Positions 30,837-43,016 of a DNA stretch of 64,000 nt are shown piece by piece (within the stretch, counting starts at the first letter, position 1; every line of letters starts with the position of its first letter). Both the position numbers and the translations under genes were made by a program. The notes below the pieces were generated by a model, which ran no database searches, had not been told where the DNA came from, and saw only the letters and a list, made by a program, of their open reading frames with translations. This stretch comes from Pachyseris speciosa (taxonomy: Eukaryota > Cnidaria > Anthozoa > Scleractinia > Pachyseridae), in the NCBI GenBank assembly GCA_016490735.1, contig JAEMWC010000396.1, positions 348,501 through 412,500 on the forward strand. Reading direction: 5' to 3'.

Positions 30837-33800
30837 CTAGAAGGAATTGTTATACATGTGTTTTTCAGGAGCTTGCTTATGAGCAAGGTACAGAAATCCA
30901 ATACTAGACAGTGCACTTATGAGGAAAATCACATCAAACCAGCGATGGTAAAAATTAAACTGCAGCTCACCAAGTACTTCTGTGATGATTTCGCGGTAAT
31001 TGGCAGGCATGTTCATCCGCATTAGCAGTACAGAAGATACAAAGTACATTCCCATGATTTCCGCCAGAAAAAGCACAATGATGTTCGATGATTTACTGCT
31101 GGCCATTGCATTAAAAAACTTGGTGAGTGTGATCAGGAGACCTCTGATAGATGTCACAATCAAAATTCCAATCAAGAAGAATGAGATGTGTTGTGACCAA
31201 AACAGTACATCAAACTTCCAACCAAGGTAATTGACAGTGATCTCAATACCACGGGTGACAGGATCTGTTTTTCCGACGCGATCAAATACAATGTTTACTG
31301 TTGAGATGAAGATTTTCCAGATACAATACCCCGAAAATATATGCCCAAGGAAATCAAAGTACTTTCCTTGCAATGTCTTGGACAGCTCCATCCTATCTTT
31401 TGTGTTGTGCAGATCAACAATTTCGAGAAACAGTTGTCGGCTGAGCTCCTCCAGGGCATCTACTTCTTTCTGCAGGTAGCTTGTGTCTGGTGTACCACTT
31501 CCTGTCATGCCACTGAGCATGCTCCAGATTCCTGCAGATCACATTATTAATCAACCTCGTACCCAAGGTTTTTGTTCCCCTTGACCAGCAGTTGGGAAAC
31601 AAGCAACCCCTGAAAGATCCGATTTGAAGTCCGAAAATATCGGACTTCAGGCTGAACTGCGCATGCTTAGGCTTCAGCGCCGCATAAGAGTTCTGTTTTA
31701 CTTCCGTTTATTTGAATTGTTTGAAACAGCCAATCAGAATCGTCAACCTATCAGATCTTTTGAGAGTTGCAGGTTTCGTCAAGCCTGCGCAGTATGGAGC
31801 GAAGACTGGAGGGACGAGAATGATTATTAATATTAACTTTACTCCAAGAGATGATGGAAAAGTGCCAGACTGCATATGAAATAACACTAATGCTCGCATT
31901 GGAAAGAGATATAGCTAGAGGGCAATTCTCATGCAAGTTCTTCTTTGTGAAGAATATAGATTTAGCAGCAAGGGCACTAATAATTTCTATATAGCAAACT
32001 CAAAGGAGCACTTTTTGGAGATGGTAATATTACATGTATTCACCTGTATTTGCTTAAAATAATGAGCATAAGAATAGGGAGGAGTTTCAGTAAAAGAAAG
32101 AAATATCTTGGATAGTGGTTGATTAATTTCACACCTGATAGCTTTGTTATGACTCTCAATAACTACTGTCTGATTCACGTTTGACAAGCACAAATGCCAA
32201 TACAAGCACAAACAGCATTCTTATATAACTAAAATACAACAGCAAACTATAAATGCAAGCACAAGGAATATCACACATGCATGCATGCATGTTTGGATTG
32301 ACTTCACTGGATAACTTTACTTGCTTGTGCTTGCATTTGAGCAAGTACAAATACATAAAAAATAATATTGTTCATTTTGTGGCTCCGTATTTGTGCTCTC
32401 AATTGCATTGTCTGTACCTGTGCTTGTAATGCATGTAAGAACTGGCACTAATGCCAGAAATGGGCTGCTCGTTGGACTAGGGGTACTTGACCAGTAATGG
32501 TGTTTTGTACAGAAGAGGCTCACCCTGGAACAGGAGTTACCAACCAAAAACTATTGGAAGGGGCAATTATTGCAGAACGACACTAATTTAGATAATTTAA
32601 GTGCACCTAACCCCAATATATTTTTTTGCTTAAATAAATCTTTGCACCTGCTTGAAATGCATTGCACCTTTCTGCACTTTTTGAAAACCAAATCTTGATT
32701 TTTATAAGTCGTGAAAGTTACAAAATCTAGCCATCATCTGTCCCACGACTGAGCTAGTAAGGAACATGGGTCTATTCCTTACTTGATATCACAAACTGAT
32801 TTGCATCGTGGCAAGTCTTTGTAAACATGCATGGAAATCAGTTTGTGACGTCAAGTAAAGAAAATATAGTCCCATGCCCCTTACTAGCTTGGTCGTCTGA
32901 CAGATGATGGCTAGATTGCATAACTTTACAGCCTATTAAAAGTCAAGATTTGGGTTAAAAGGGCAGATAAAGGCACAATGCGTTTCGAACAGGTGCAAAG
33001 ATTTATTTCAGCGAAAAAAATATTTTGGGGTTAGGTGCACTTTAAATCAAATCCAGATCAAACTAGATATTGGTTGTTTACCATTTATCAAATAATTCCT
33101 GAAATTTTGGTTGGAATGTAAAATTTAATGTAAAGCCTATTTTGGTCTTCCCAAATGAAAAACTTTCTGGGGAAAACAGAATTTCTTGAAAGGTAGTCCA
33201 AAATTCCCAAACAGAATGTGTGTTCCATTTGCTCATTTCTACCAGTTCCAGGACTTTCAGCTTGGATTGCTCTGTAAAATACTAAACCTGACCGTTGGGG
33301 ATGTTTGTGTAAATGGAACACGCACATCCCATGGAAATTTTCAATTGGGTGTTTGATGTGTGCCATTTATTGCAACCATTGACCAACCAGTTTTCCTGTG
33401 TAAATGGTAAACAACCATTGATTCTCAAGTCAACGGACCAACTATAAATGCACCTCTCAGACGACATGGAGGGGGAGGAGACAAATGAAGAAGATAAGAA
33501 TTATGGGGTGGGGAAAGGAAGAAAGAGGGAATTACCTGTCTTCTGTTGTGTTGCTGAAGCAAACCGCTGACTCTCCCTCTTTGCAAGTGCAATCCTTTTT
33601 TTCTTACTAAGAATAATGTCCATTGTCTGGAACTGTCTTTTTTCAAGATTCTGAATGTCAGCATCTGTGACATGTCTCATAAAGTATGTCATGTAAGTGT
33701 AAGGACAATTCACTGCACCAAATCCGGACAATATGGCCATCATAGTGACACCTATCACCCCAACACGGCTGATTCCTTGTTCGATTGAGAATATTTCATG

Positions 33801-34217
33801 CTTGGAACTCAAAATCGGGAAAGGATTTCCTATTTTCCAAAACATGTACAAGAATGCAATCCAGAAAACACCAGCGAAAAAAGCGACAGTACTTCTGCGG
33901 TGGATGAATCGTAATGTTCTAACCAGGAAGTACGATATGTAATAGGGGAGAAGGAAGATTAGGGTGAAAAGCATGGAATAAAGTCCGAGTTTCCAATGAA
34001 AGAATCTGGAACTCTTCTCTAGTAACCCTAGAATCTCAAAAATAACCAGCTCGAACATGGTGCACGAAAGCGAGAAAGTCAAGGAGAAAACCAGCTGGAC
34101 TGCCATATGGTGAACCTCGTAATTCCTGAACAGCCTTCTCATAAAGAATATCCATCCCATACCGAAGAAAAAGAACTGAGAGCAAAACACAACGGAGCAA
34201 TCTGCGAAAAACGACAT
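30837..34217 (-). CDS. GPR89: Golgi pH regulator (GPR89/GPHR), two coding exons
   Basis: Multi-pass membrane protein of the Golgi, an anion-channel-like factor needed for acidification. Coding exons are 34217-33536 and 31531-30837 on the minus strand, with GT/AG borders and a split Gly codon, giving 458 residues (human 455). The start MSFF at 34217 was chosen because it aligns with the human start; an in-frame ATG 43 codons upstream has no counterpart. Family blocks include HWKLGLYSMLF, FPILSSKHEIFSIEQ, SRVGVIGVTMMAILSGFGAV, NCPYTYM, then, in exon 2, VDALEELSRQLFLE, FDRVGKTDPVTRGIEI, QHISFFLIGILIV, ELQFNFYHRWFDVIF and the tail YLAHKQAPEK. Hydrophobic segments agree with about nine membrane spans plus a central loop. 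Only two coding exons is striking, since vertebrate orthologues have many. It is divergent to cyclin B across 789 bp. Identity is certain at family level. Confidence 0.97.
31543..31831. repeat. Possible TIR element in the GPR89 intron
   Basis: TTATTAATCAACCTCGTACC at the left is partly complementary to GGGACGAGAATGATTATTAA at the right. It contains a near-perfect 23-bp palindrome at 31626-31648 (GAAGTCCGA/TCGGACTTC). The inner arms are poorly matched, so the boundaries are uncertain. Confidence 0.4.
32601..33040. mobile_element. TIR element with about 190-bp arms, TTTAA target (440 bp)
   Basis: The element is flanked by TTTAA at 32596-32600 and 33041-33045. The ends GTGCACCTAACCCCAA and its inverted form extend into nearly full-length arms (AATAAATCTTTGCACCTG, ATCTAGCCATCATCTG, TTTGTGACGTCAA), leaving a short centre. 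It lies in the single GPR89 coding intron. Relatives are at 50168-50872 and 1555-1771. Confidence 0.8.
33072..33416. repeat. TIR element, related TTTACCATTTA termini (ATT target)
   Basis: The ends GGTTGTTTACCATTTA and TAAATGGTAAACAACC are perfect inverted repeats flanked by ATT at 33069-33071 and 33417-33419. The length is 345 bp. The subterminal TTACCATTTA block is shared with 22997-23239 and 28881-29137 but the interior differs. Confidence 0.8.
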
Positions 34218-34428
34218 CTTGTGCCACGTTTGGTGGGCTACTTCTCGACGACGGACGGGCGAAGCCTCACGAAGGTGTGCCGACGAGTTGTCGATGCGAG
34301 TCACGAACTCGCCACGCTCTGAGTAACTAAAATGTTCTATGTTCAAATGAAGAATGATCCTCGCAGTTGTGAACGCAATTTATGCAATTGCGAAAAGAAG
34401 CCTGAAAAAAAAAAAAAAAAAAAATTCA

Positions 34429-34480
34429 GGACTTCAACAGGGTTTGAACCCGTGACCTCGCGATTACCGGTGCGATGCTG

Positions 34481-34502
<22 letters not shown>
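34429..34502 (-). tRNA. tRNA-like domain of a SINE in the GPR89-cyclin B interval
   Basis: On the minus strand 74 nt form a tRNA-like shape: acceptor GGCTTCA with TGAAGTC, A-box-like TAGCTCAGTTGG, T arm GGGTTCAAACCC. A GCCTGAA-type hairpin with a long A/T tract follows at 34396-34428, as in the other SINE copies. The anticodon loop is irregular. It lies 212-285 bp upstream of the GPR89 start codon. Confidence 0.5.
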
Positions 34503-34517
<15 letters not shown>

Positions 34518-34649
34518 AGGTCAATTGTGGGTTCATATGTTCCCGTGAAAGAAATGAGTGTGAATGATATATGATATGAATCATATATGAACTGCGGAAA
34601 TGAAATCAAATGAAGAATGATCCTCGCAGTTGTTGTTGTTATCGAGTAA

Positions 34650-34832
34650 GTGACAGAAATTCCTGATTATCTAATTTACCAATCGGAGCGCAGAGTGTTT
34701 GCACGAACTCTCGATGTTGATACAGGTGTTGCACGGTGTTGCTGTTGCACGGGAAAACGCCGCGTGACGTAGGTGACGGAAATTCCTGACTATCAAATTG
34801 ACCAATCAGAGTGCAGAGTGGGCATTTCAAAT
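34650..34832 (+). promoter_or_regulatory. Cyclin B promoter module: duplicated CCAAT block plus CHR-like site
   Basis: A 48-bp block occurs twice (34650-34697 and 34773-34820), each with TGAC.GAAATTCCTGA and a CCAAT box (34679-34683 and 34802-34806). Twenty bases after the second CCAAT box is TTCAAA (34826-34831), the reverse complement of the cell-cycle homology region TTTGAA. In mitotic cyclin promoters NF-Y binds CCAAT boxes and the DREAM/MuvB complex binds a nearby CHR; the arrangement fits, about 180 bp before the ATG. Function is inferred. Confidence 0.55.
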
Positions 34833-35006
34833 GCTGTTGCTCAGAACGCGTTGATCAAAGACGAACAGGCCATCAGCAAGAAATAGTCTGAACTTCGAAG
34901 CAGTTGGAAAGAATCCGCAAGTCTAGCTACAAGCTTTCGTCTGCATTTTAGTTTTTACCAATCGCTAGCTGAATTTCCTGAATCCCGAAGTTCTTGCGGA
35001 ATTATA

Positions 35007-38000
35007 ATGGCAGCAGTTGGAAGATTAGGAAACGTAAGTCTTCGTGTGAATTTTCACTATTCGTTTGAACGCCGTTGGCGATCTATTCGTATTTTGTAAA
35101 TTTCTACCCCAAAACCTTCGCAAAAGAAAGTCTAAAATATTTCAATCATATTCTGGTCCACTCAGGTTATCCGCCAGGACCAAGAAAACGAGCATTTGTT
35201 GGCTACCAAAGCGAAATTTCCCCTCCTTTCCAAGAACTCGAGACCTCGTGCAGCCCTTGGCGAGTTGGGAAACAAACCAGCAGCATTCGCAACCAAGGTA
35301 AGAAAACCTTAATTATCTAATTCATTTTATTTAGAAATGCTGTTTTCAAAGGCTAGCGTTACATGGCTGTTGATCGCACGTTTTTAAATTTTTAGGCTGC
35401 CGGTGCAAAACCCAAGAAAACCTTGCACAGATCCGAAGCAACGACCGGTTTGGTTTCGAAGCAAGCGAAAGAACATGACACTAGGAAACAAAAGGGCATC
35501 GACGTGGATGTCCTTGGCGAAGCGTTGGAGTCTTGTTTAATCACTAAACCAGCAAATGTCGAAGACATTGACAGAGACGACCACTCAAATCCACAACTGT
35601 GTGCGGAATACGTACAAGAAATCTATAACTACATGCACAAACTCGAGGTGAGAACGCTAACTTCACACATTCCACTAGATATCTTGGTTTTGCAAGATGC
35701 GCGTTAAATCATGAATTTGCTTGTTACCTCCATAACTTTCGGAAGCAATTTGCTGAAGTGATTAGTTTAACTTCGTTTTTTTTATCTCTATGCCCAACTA
35801 GTATTTTTGTGTTTTTAACAGTCACTGCTAGGGAATGTTGACTCGTACTTTTCTGACTGGGTTGTAGTTTAAACTGTTGTCCTCATATCATTTTATCATA
35901 ATGCTATTACACAGAATGAATTCAAGGTTGCCTCAAACTACATGAACCAGAGAACAATAATTACAGAAAAGATGCGTGCCATTCTGGTTGACTGGCTTGT
36001 GCAGGTCCATCTTCGATTCCGCTTGTTACAGGAAACTCTCTACATCACAATCTCTATCCTTGACAGATTTCTCTCGGTAAGTTTATTCCTATCCTGGGGA
36101 CCATTTCTCGAAAGCTCCGAAAACGTTTTGGCCCCGAAAAGTAATTTGTAAAGCTACAACTCCACTTATCCTAAAAGCTGATATGAACTAAGTATGTTTT
36201 CAAGATGAGAAAGAGCAGCGTTATTGCATGATTTTTAAGACCTAAAAGGTCTTCGTCTTTAAGATACAGTGAAAAAAAAAGTTTTGGGGGCTTTCGCGAA
36301 ACACGTGTCAGGACAGTTTTTTGAGATTTGTGAATATACAAATGAAAAGGTTTTGTAATGAATAATTTTAATATTATTCATATAATTATCAATAATTAGA
36401 GTGGTTTTCAATTGAGTGTCGAAAGTAATTATGATTTTGCTTTGGTTTTGCATTGCTTTGCTCTGATTGGCCAGAAAGACTCGTGCCACTTTCTCAACCA
36501 ATGAGAAGCAAAACCAAAACCAATCGTGACTTGCACGCGCGTATTTTCCCGCGCTTTGCACTGGTTACGTGTAGTTGCTTCCTATTCTGATTGGCTCATT
36601 GCCCTGTTTGCGTCTCTTGTGATTAGTCAGAGTAATTCCTTTGGTTTTGGTTTTACGACGCTCAATTGAAAAGCGCTCTATTAAAGAAAGCTAAATTGTG
36701 ATTAGTTAGATGTTTACCTTTTTAGTATGTGATAATTACTGCAGTCACAACAGTCCAAACACAGCTGTCTTAAAATCTTAAGGTAGCCCATAGGTATTTA
36801 TATGGGGTTGTGTGAACATGCCAAAAGTACCAAGGGAATTTGAGAATGTTATAGCAAGTTGATATGCTGTTTTCCTGACAAAGTAGTTGAAAATCTTACT
36901 CAAATTTCCAACCAAAATCTCCAGTGACTGCCATAATCATGTATAACAGTGTTCTTTTTAACTATCAGGTTTACGATGTTAGCAAGGAAGAACTCCAGCT
37001 GGCTGGTGTCAGTGCAATGCTTTTGGCCTCCAAATATGAGGAAATGTATGCCCCTGAAATTGGCGACTTTGTCTACATAACAGACAATGCCTACAGCAAA
37101 GGCCAGATCCGGAGGATGGAGGCATTCATTTTTAAGAGCCTTGATTTCAGTGTAGGAAAGCCCCTCTGTCTTCATTTCCTAAGAAGAAATTCTAAAGCAG
37201 GAGAGGTAATAATTTGACTGAGGTCTTTATAAACTAGTTCAAATGACCACTGCGATGCCGATGCTAAACCTGTTGTAAATTTACTGAATCATTCTGCTGT
37301 GCCTACGTAATATCATCATACCTGCTACACAGAAAACCAGAACACTTGGTAAAACACAACAGGTTTTCATTACAATATTTTGTGTGAACCACATCTAATT
37401 AATAGAGAATGAAGAGAGAACATCTGACAAGAAGTGCAGTCTCAACTTATTGGCATCTTTTATGCTTTATTGTTTCTTTGCAGGTTTGTGGATTGAAGCA
37501 CACCTTGGCAAAGTACTTTATGGAACTCACCCTTGTTGATTATTCATGTGTAAAATTTCCTCCTTCCGCAATCGCTGCAGCATCATTATACATAGCAATC
37601 AAAGTTGGTGTCAATGAAAAGGATGAATGTTCCACTGTGAACTGGACACCAACCCTAGCATACTACAGTACATACTCGGAAAGTAAGCTGCTACCCTGTG
37701 CAAGACAGATTGCCTTCCTCATCACCACGACTCTTGATGGAACTGCCAAGCACAAGGTATTTCTATTGTCTTCTTACTAGAACTAGGTAACTGAGCTTCT
37801 TGCTCTGTGTTGAGTTGTAATGAACGACATTATTTTTGTTTGTAGCAAATTTAACTTGTAAAAATCCACTAATTTGTCCCATTAAGAAAATCATGCAAAA
37901 CCACTGGCATGTACTTGGGCACTCAATTTTAAGACCAAAAGTACGCATAGCACTAAAAGTGTAAAGCATGCAATCACAATGCAATTTTCAATATAAAATT

Positions 38001-38130
38001 CCATTTATATCATTTTTCTTTGCAGGCTGTCTTCAATAAATACTCAAGCAGCAAGTTTATGAGTGTCAGCACACTGCCCTGTCTAAGATCCTCCTTTCTC
38101 AACAACCTTGCATCTGAGGCATCACATTAG
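35007..38130 (+). CDS. CCNB: G2/mitotic-specific cyclin B
   Basis: Regulatory subunit of CDK1 that drives entry into mitosis and is destroyed by the APC/C. Seven coding exons: 35007-35033, 35166-35297, 35396-35647, 35915-36076, 36969-37205, 37484-37756, 38026-38130; all internal exons keep phase 0 and the total is 395 residues (human cyclin B1 433). Exon 1 codes only [10 protein letters not shown] destruction box RAALGELGN is at about residues 37-45. The cyclin box N begins with [13 protein letters not shown] (about 155), followed by [23 protein letters not shown] and LHFLRR; the C box has [24 protein letters not shown] and WTPTLAYY. Lysines lie downstream of the D box for ubiquitination. The sequence is B1/B2-like, not B3. 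Divergent with GPR89. AATAAA motifs follow at about 38493 and 38544. It is complete, with no damage seen. Confidence 0.97.
36398..36679. repeat. TIR element in a cyclin B intron (ATT target, 282 bp)
   Basis: The ends AGAGTGGTTTTCAATTGAG and the inverted AGAGCGCTTTTCAATTGAG are flanked by ATT. The interior contains repeated TTTGGTTTTG and AACCAATGAGAAGC motifs. A second copy at 55548-56219 is interrupted by another element. Confidence 0.75.
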
Positions 38131-39479
38131 TATCAATCCCATGAACATTTAATTCTTGTTTGTACCACCATAACATAATTTTCTATTTTTAACACCAATG
38201 ATATCTCTCCATCAATTTCTTCCTCTTTTCATTAAAAATTGGAAGGTGAAACCAGATGTTGATAAATCTCAAAAAGTTCACTAGTTTACCAAGACTTTTA
38301 GCTTCGTTATATAACATTGCTTGTAAATATGTTAGTCTGTCTTCAATTCTAGGCTTCCAGAAATTAAACTTTGATGAAATGACTGCACCAACATGCCTAA
38401 AAAAATTTGGCGCGTCCATAATCTGCTTCATTGGGAAATACAGCTTTAGATGTTTATTTTTATTTTAACAAGTTAGTAGTATTGTTACCTATTAATAAAT
38501 TTCCTTTTCAAATATTGTAAATTTTGTACATATTATTAAAACTAAATAAATGTTGTCTTATGAAATTATCAATACTCGTGGGTTGATTTTTACTAGTGCA
38601 AACCTTCGTTTTGACCACCTGTTACTTTACACAACATTAGTATGACCAGTTTCTCTGAAATCATGTTGTTTTTAATGTTTGAGTCATCTTCAATTACCCT
38701 CACTGTTCCAAATTAATAATGGTAATAGGACTGAGTGAACTTCAATTTGGTCTGTAATCATACGAGTGATTTACAAAATCAGACAACTGCAAACCACAAG
38801 GATTTAGCTGTTTTAGGTTAATTCTGTGCTAAAATTATTACTTTGAGCCTTTACTCCTAAACAATGCTTCTGTAAAGCTATGACAATGATAGCAAATGAA
38901 TTTTATAACAGAGGGCTAACCATAATAAATTTCTTGAGGATTTTTTAAAGATGTAGCATCAAAACGTGAAAAAATTTAGCCAGTTTTTTCAAGTTTAAAT
39001 CCATTGCCACCGTAGCAACAATAACAGTTGGAGTAGCTTCAAATAGTCTTTAATAAAAAAAAAGACCATTATTTTTGGAATTCAATTTATGCAAAGACAC
39101 CTAGCTTTTTATAAAATTGCCAAGTAGTATGACACTACCCTTTTAATCTTGACTATTACAGACCAAATTGGACATGGATAAAAAGAGACCAAATTGGAGA
39201 AACAAGCTAACCATTGAGCATTGAATGGTTACCTGTCATTATGAATTCTGAAAAACATACCAGATTACTCAACAAAATGCATGACAACAGTGCATGTGAA
39301 ATGATGTGTACTATCCAATTGCACAGGCATACTGTGCAAATGTCCTTATTACTCTGTCCAATTACAAGCATGATGCATATGCTGTCCTATTACTGCTCAA
39401 ATTGGGCTGCTGATAGCCAATTATGTTCGAGAATTTTGTTATAACTTTGATTAATGATAGAATAGGGCACCCAACCAAC
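38131..39479. other. Cyclin B 3' flank, nothing further assigned
   Basis: AT-rich sequence with poly(A)-signal motifs shortly after the stop codon. No coding frame with recognisable sequence is present, and I see no strong inverted or tandem repeat. Confidence 0.4.
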
Positions 39480-40261
39480 AATGCATCATTTTGAAATAAA
39501 AAAATGCCCCTTTTTGCCTTCATGTTTTTTAAGGAAATAATCGCCGTAAAACCAAACTTCAACTACCATAACGAAATTCAGTCCTTTTTCTAGCTTAGAA
39601 ATGACTTTTTTTGTTCATATTCTTCTCCCGAGCGTAGATACAGCCTTTTGTTCCAGTGCATTCGGGCCTTTCCGCCATTTTCAACATCTAGACCACATTG
39701 CATGCTGGGAAATGACAAGAATTTTTGACAGCACCCGTTCCTTCTCCCAATTCTTTCACACAGCCACTCCGACCTACTGCCAAAAATTCCTGCTTGTGGT
39801 CATCTTCAGTACTCGGAAATTCCAAAATATGTGGCGGTAGGTCGAGAAATTCATCTATAGTCGAGTCCCAAAGGTACTAAGTGTTCGACCGGCCAAATTC
39901 CCAGTTCGTCGAGTAACAAGCCAAATTCAACAACAAAGTACATCACCTTGCTCGATTCTTTGAGAAAGTGGACTCTTAGCTAGCGTCACGCTTAATGATG
40001 CTCATCAGGCAGCCGCTAAAGATGAAAAATGGCTGTAAATTTAGCAGAAATCGCAAGCAAACCGAACTTGGGCCATTGTTGTCGCTTCACGGATAAAAAA
40101 TAGCTACATCAAAATGACGTTTTCAGAAACCTTGAGCCTCCAGTGGCTTAGGACAGCACCACTTTTCCCTGGTAGTTCAAATAAAGAGTCACGAATTGCT
40201 ATTCATCGTTTATAGGTGGAAAATCACTCCGAAAATGTAAAAACCGCCGGTAGTCAATGGG
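39480..40261 (-). mobile_element. Truncated TTAA-type element, copy 2
   Basis: The sequence is an inverted copy of 52681-53695, recognisable over roughly 750 bp (for example TGAAAACGTCATTTTGATG and GATGAGCATCATTAAGCG on the complementary strand). One end is intact, GACTACCGG...CCC complement followed by TTAA at 40262-40265; the other is lost near 39480. A lone terminus, TTAACCCATTGACTACC, also occurs at 15116. Confidence 0.75.
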
Positions 40262-40377
40262 TTAAATAAAAGAATCAGGAAAAGAGTTGATGGATGAAAT
40301 CAAATTTTACAGGTCTCACTGTCTCAATGTTTTAATTTGCAATGTTGTCTTGGAGCCTTGATGTCTTGCAAGGCTTA

Positions 40378-41797
40378 GGGACCAGTCATTATTTATGTAG
40401 AGGGGGGGAGGGAAAAAAGAAGGGGGGGGGGGGGGGTCAAGGCTGTTTTAGATTGGCAGGAGGGGGGACTAATTTTTTTTAAACAATTAATAGGGGGGGG
40501 TTATCATTTTTTAGGTTTTGCAAGGGGTCTTGTCTGTGCTTTGGCAAATGGGATTACTTTTACAAAATTAATTTCAAAGATCCAGGTGGTGAAGATGGAC
40601 AACCCAGTTAGAAGCTAGAATATTCTTGGTTTTCACATGACGTCATAAAAAACTAAAATTCAAAATTAAACAAACTTTTGCATTTTTAGCTTCATCACGT
40701 CAAAGACGTTTTAGAAATGTATCGGCTTGCATGTTTTCAGCTTGGTTGCTTGCTTTGTTTTGAAAATAGAGCAAGTTGAATTTTAGATTTTATTACAGTG
40801 TGTGACATAAACATGTCTGCTCACAAGCATGTCACGTACATGGAAACATTGATTCCCCGCATATTTTTTTAAGGTCTGAAAAGCCAACATGATAAGAGAA
40901 GCGTCTATGTGAATGTTTGCGAGCTCAAAACAGAGAAGAAAGCCTTTGAGAAAGCAAAAGTAAATTCCAGGTGTTTTCCCTCGTTTCCGGCCACCATATT
41001 TGTGCCCCTCAGAGGAACACTAACATGATGTTTCCATACTAAACTCTATAATTTTGAGTGGTACATTTTGCCTAACAACTCGAGTACGGGATACCGCACC
41101 ACCCTGAGACTTTAGCATGTTGTTTATTTATTACCATTCTACAATATGTCAATTTCTTGACTTTATCTATCGAATGGTTGATGATTTTATTTTTTTAATT
41201 GCGTGACTGAAAACCAAGAATTGTCATAAACTTCATTCCTTTAATATTTCACACTTTAATACAAGACAAATCCAGATCAGCCTGTTTCAGTGTTTGATTT
41301 GGGCTGCATTTAATATCAAAATTAACAAAATATTTGTTGGTTCAATAGCCCATGAAGTAATAAAACATGAATAACATAACACTTAAAATATTGCTTTCCA
41401 CCTTGGAAAATATATTGGAAAAAATATTTATCTTCCAGGGTTATCTGAAAAGTGGCACCTTGAATGCAAATTTTGTGATGGCAACTTTAGAAGATATATA
41501 ACCTTTCCAATGCTGGAAAGGAATATTTTCCTATACTGCATGTACTGCAACAAAACACCACTTTATAGAACCAGTACTTTTCCAGCAACCACACAAATAC
41601 GAAAAAATACAGAAATAAAATCATAAGTTATAAAAATGGGGGGGGGGGGGTCATCAATGAAATATTGAATTAAGAGGGGGGGCTACTTGCCATTTTTAGA
41701 CCTGAGGAGGGAGGGCCAGGCAAAAATTTTCACCTATCAAAATATTTTTCCCTCACCCCCCCCCCCCCCCCCCTCTACATAAATAATGACCGGTCCC
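40378..41797. mobile_element. 1.42-kb PIF/Harbinger-like TIR element (TTA target)
   Basis: The element is flanked by TTA at 40375-40377 and 41798-41800. The ends GGGACCAGTCATTATTTATG and inverted GGGACCGGTCATTATTTATG run into G-rich tracts on both sides. A TTA duplication is the hallmark of PIF/Harbinger. The interior has no transposase; it carries a module (40620-41000) that is inverted relative to 21575-21860 and related to 57880-58405. Confidence 0.75.
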
Positions 41798-42470
41798 TTA
41801 GAAAGTCTCAGGCTTGCAGAAAATATTTAAGTCTCAGATTTATCAGAAGAAAGATCAAAAGATATGACACATGTGAAACTTCTTCTAAATTTCGGCGTTA
41901 CAATGCATTCCAACGCTTGATTCGTAACGCATTACGTTTACCAACGAATCCGGGCAATTATTTCAAATGTTTCAAAATGATTTGCCGACGTTTTTCAACG
42001 CATTGGCAATGTTTCCAAACGCTTTTGCAACGTTAAATAATTGTTATGCCTAAAGTTCAACGCAGGACGCGTATGATTATCATTAACGAACAAAACTGAA
42101 ACACTCTTTGTTTGTCCAGTTGTAAAAGCGACAGCTCAGTGTCAACTCTTGAAGTTCAAATCCGTGTTTGAAACGTGCATTTATTTTTTCCCATCAAAGG
42201 TCACTGGCACGGTGATATTATTGCCTGTAACATTATTTGTTCAAGACTACTTCTACTGACAATCGTTGTATTTTCAAAGTAAGATCTCAAACGTCTTGCT
42301 TTTTGTGACATTGCGTGATTGTGTTTAGCTTTATCTGAACAAACATGTACAGGAAAACGGGAGAAAATATTTTATCAGTGGCAGATCTACGTCACGTGCT
42401 AGGCAACCGGAGTGATCATATGTCACTCGCTCAAGTTTGCGGTCACGTTTGTACGAAAGCCGAGGAGGGA

Positions 42471-42735
42471 CTTCAGACTTCAGACTTCAGACTTCAGACT
42501 TCAGACTTCAGACTTCAGACTTCGGACTTCAGAGTTCGGACTTCAGACTTCAGACTTCAGACTTCAGACTTCAGACTTCAGACTTCAGACTTCAGACTTC
42601 AGACTTCAGAGTTCGGACTTCAGACTTCAGACTTCAGACTTCAGACTTCAGACTTCAGACTTCAGACTTCAGACTTCAGAGTTCGGACTTCAGACTTCAG
42701 ACTTCAGACTTCAGACTTCAGACTTCAGACTTCGG
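42471..42735. repeat. TTCAGAC heptamer array, left TIR
   Basis: About three dozen heptamers are present, mostly TTCAGAC with interspersed TTCGGAC and TTCAGAG variants that form a higher-order pattern. Because 7 is not a multiple of 3, the array is open in several frames, which produces spurious proteins. Confidence 0.95.
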
Positions 42736-42754
42736 ACTTCGGACTTTGGACTTT

Positions 42755-42792
<38 letters not shown>

Positions 42793-43016
42793 ATTCGGAT
42801 TTCGGAATTCGGGATTGGGATTTCCGACTTTGGATATGGCTTAGTATATCAGGCTGTTTAGATGGCTGAGATAAACTAAAACTGTATGGATTTTGTTTGC
42901 ATGGCTGTGCAGATGGCTTCTCACGGCGTATACTGTGCCTAAAAAATAGGTTCAACCAATAACAACCCGAACCCGAATATTGGTGTTGATTTTTTCTAAG
43001 CAATGTCCAGCAGATA

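Noticed and set aside
33501..34346. GPR89 start at the upstream ATG (34346)
   Set aside because: The extra 43 residues have no counterpart in the family, while the ATG at 34217 aligns with the usual start and gives 458 residues.
34332..34574. Frame containing GFEPVTSRLPVRCCNQLSYEA
   Set aside because: It is a read-through of the tRNA-like SINE; such peptides are a known artefact of tRNA-derived repeats.
42345..42869. Long frames across the heptamer array (DFRLQTS-type repeat proteins), also at 45127-45541 on the minus strand
   Set aside because: The array is open in several frames because 7-bp repeats cycle through all phases; the repeats are TIR DNA of a transposon and not a gene.
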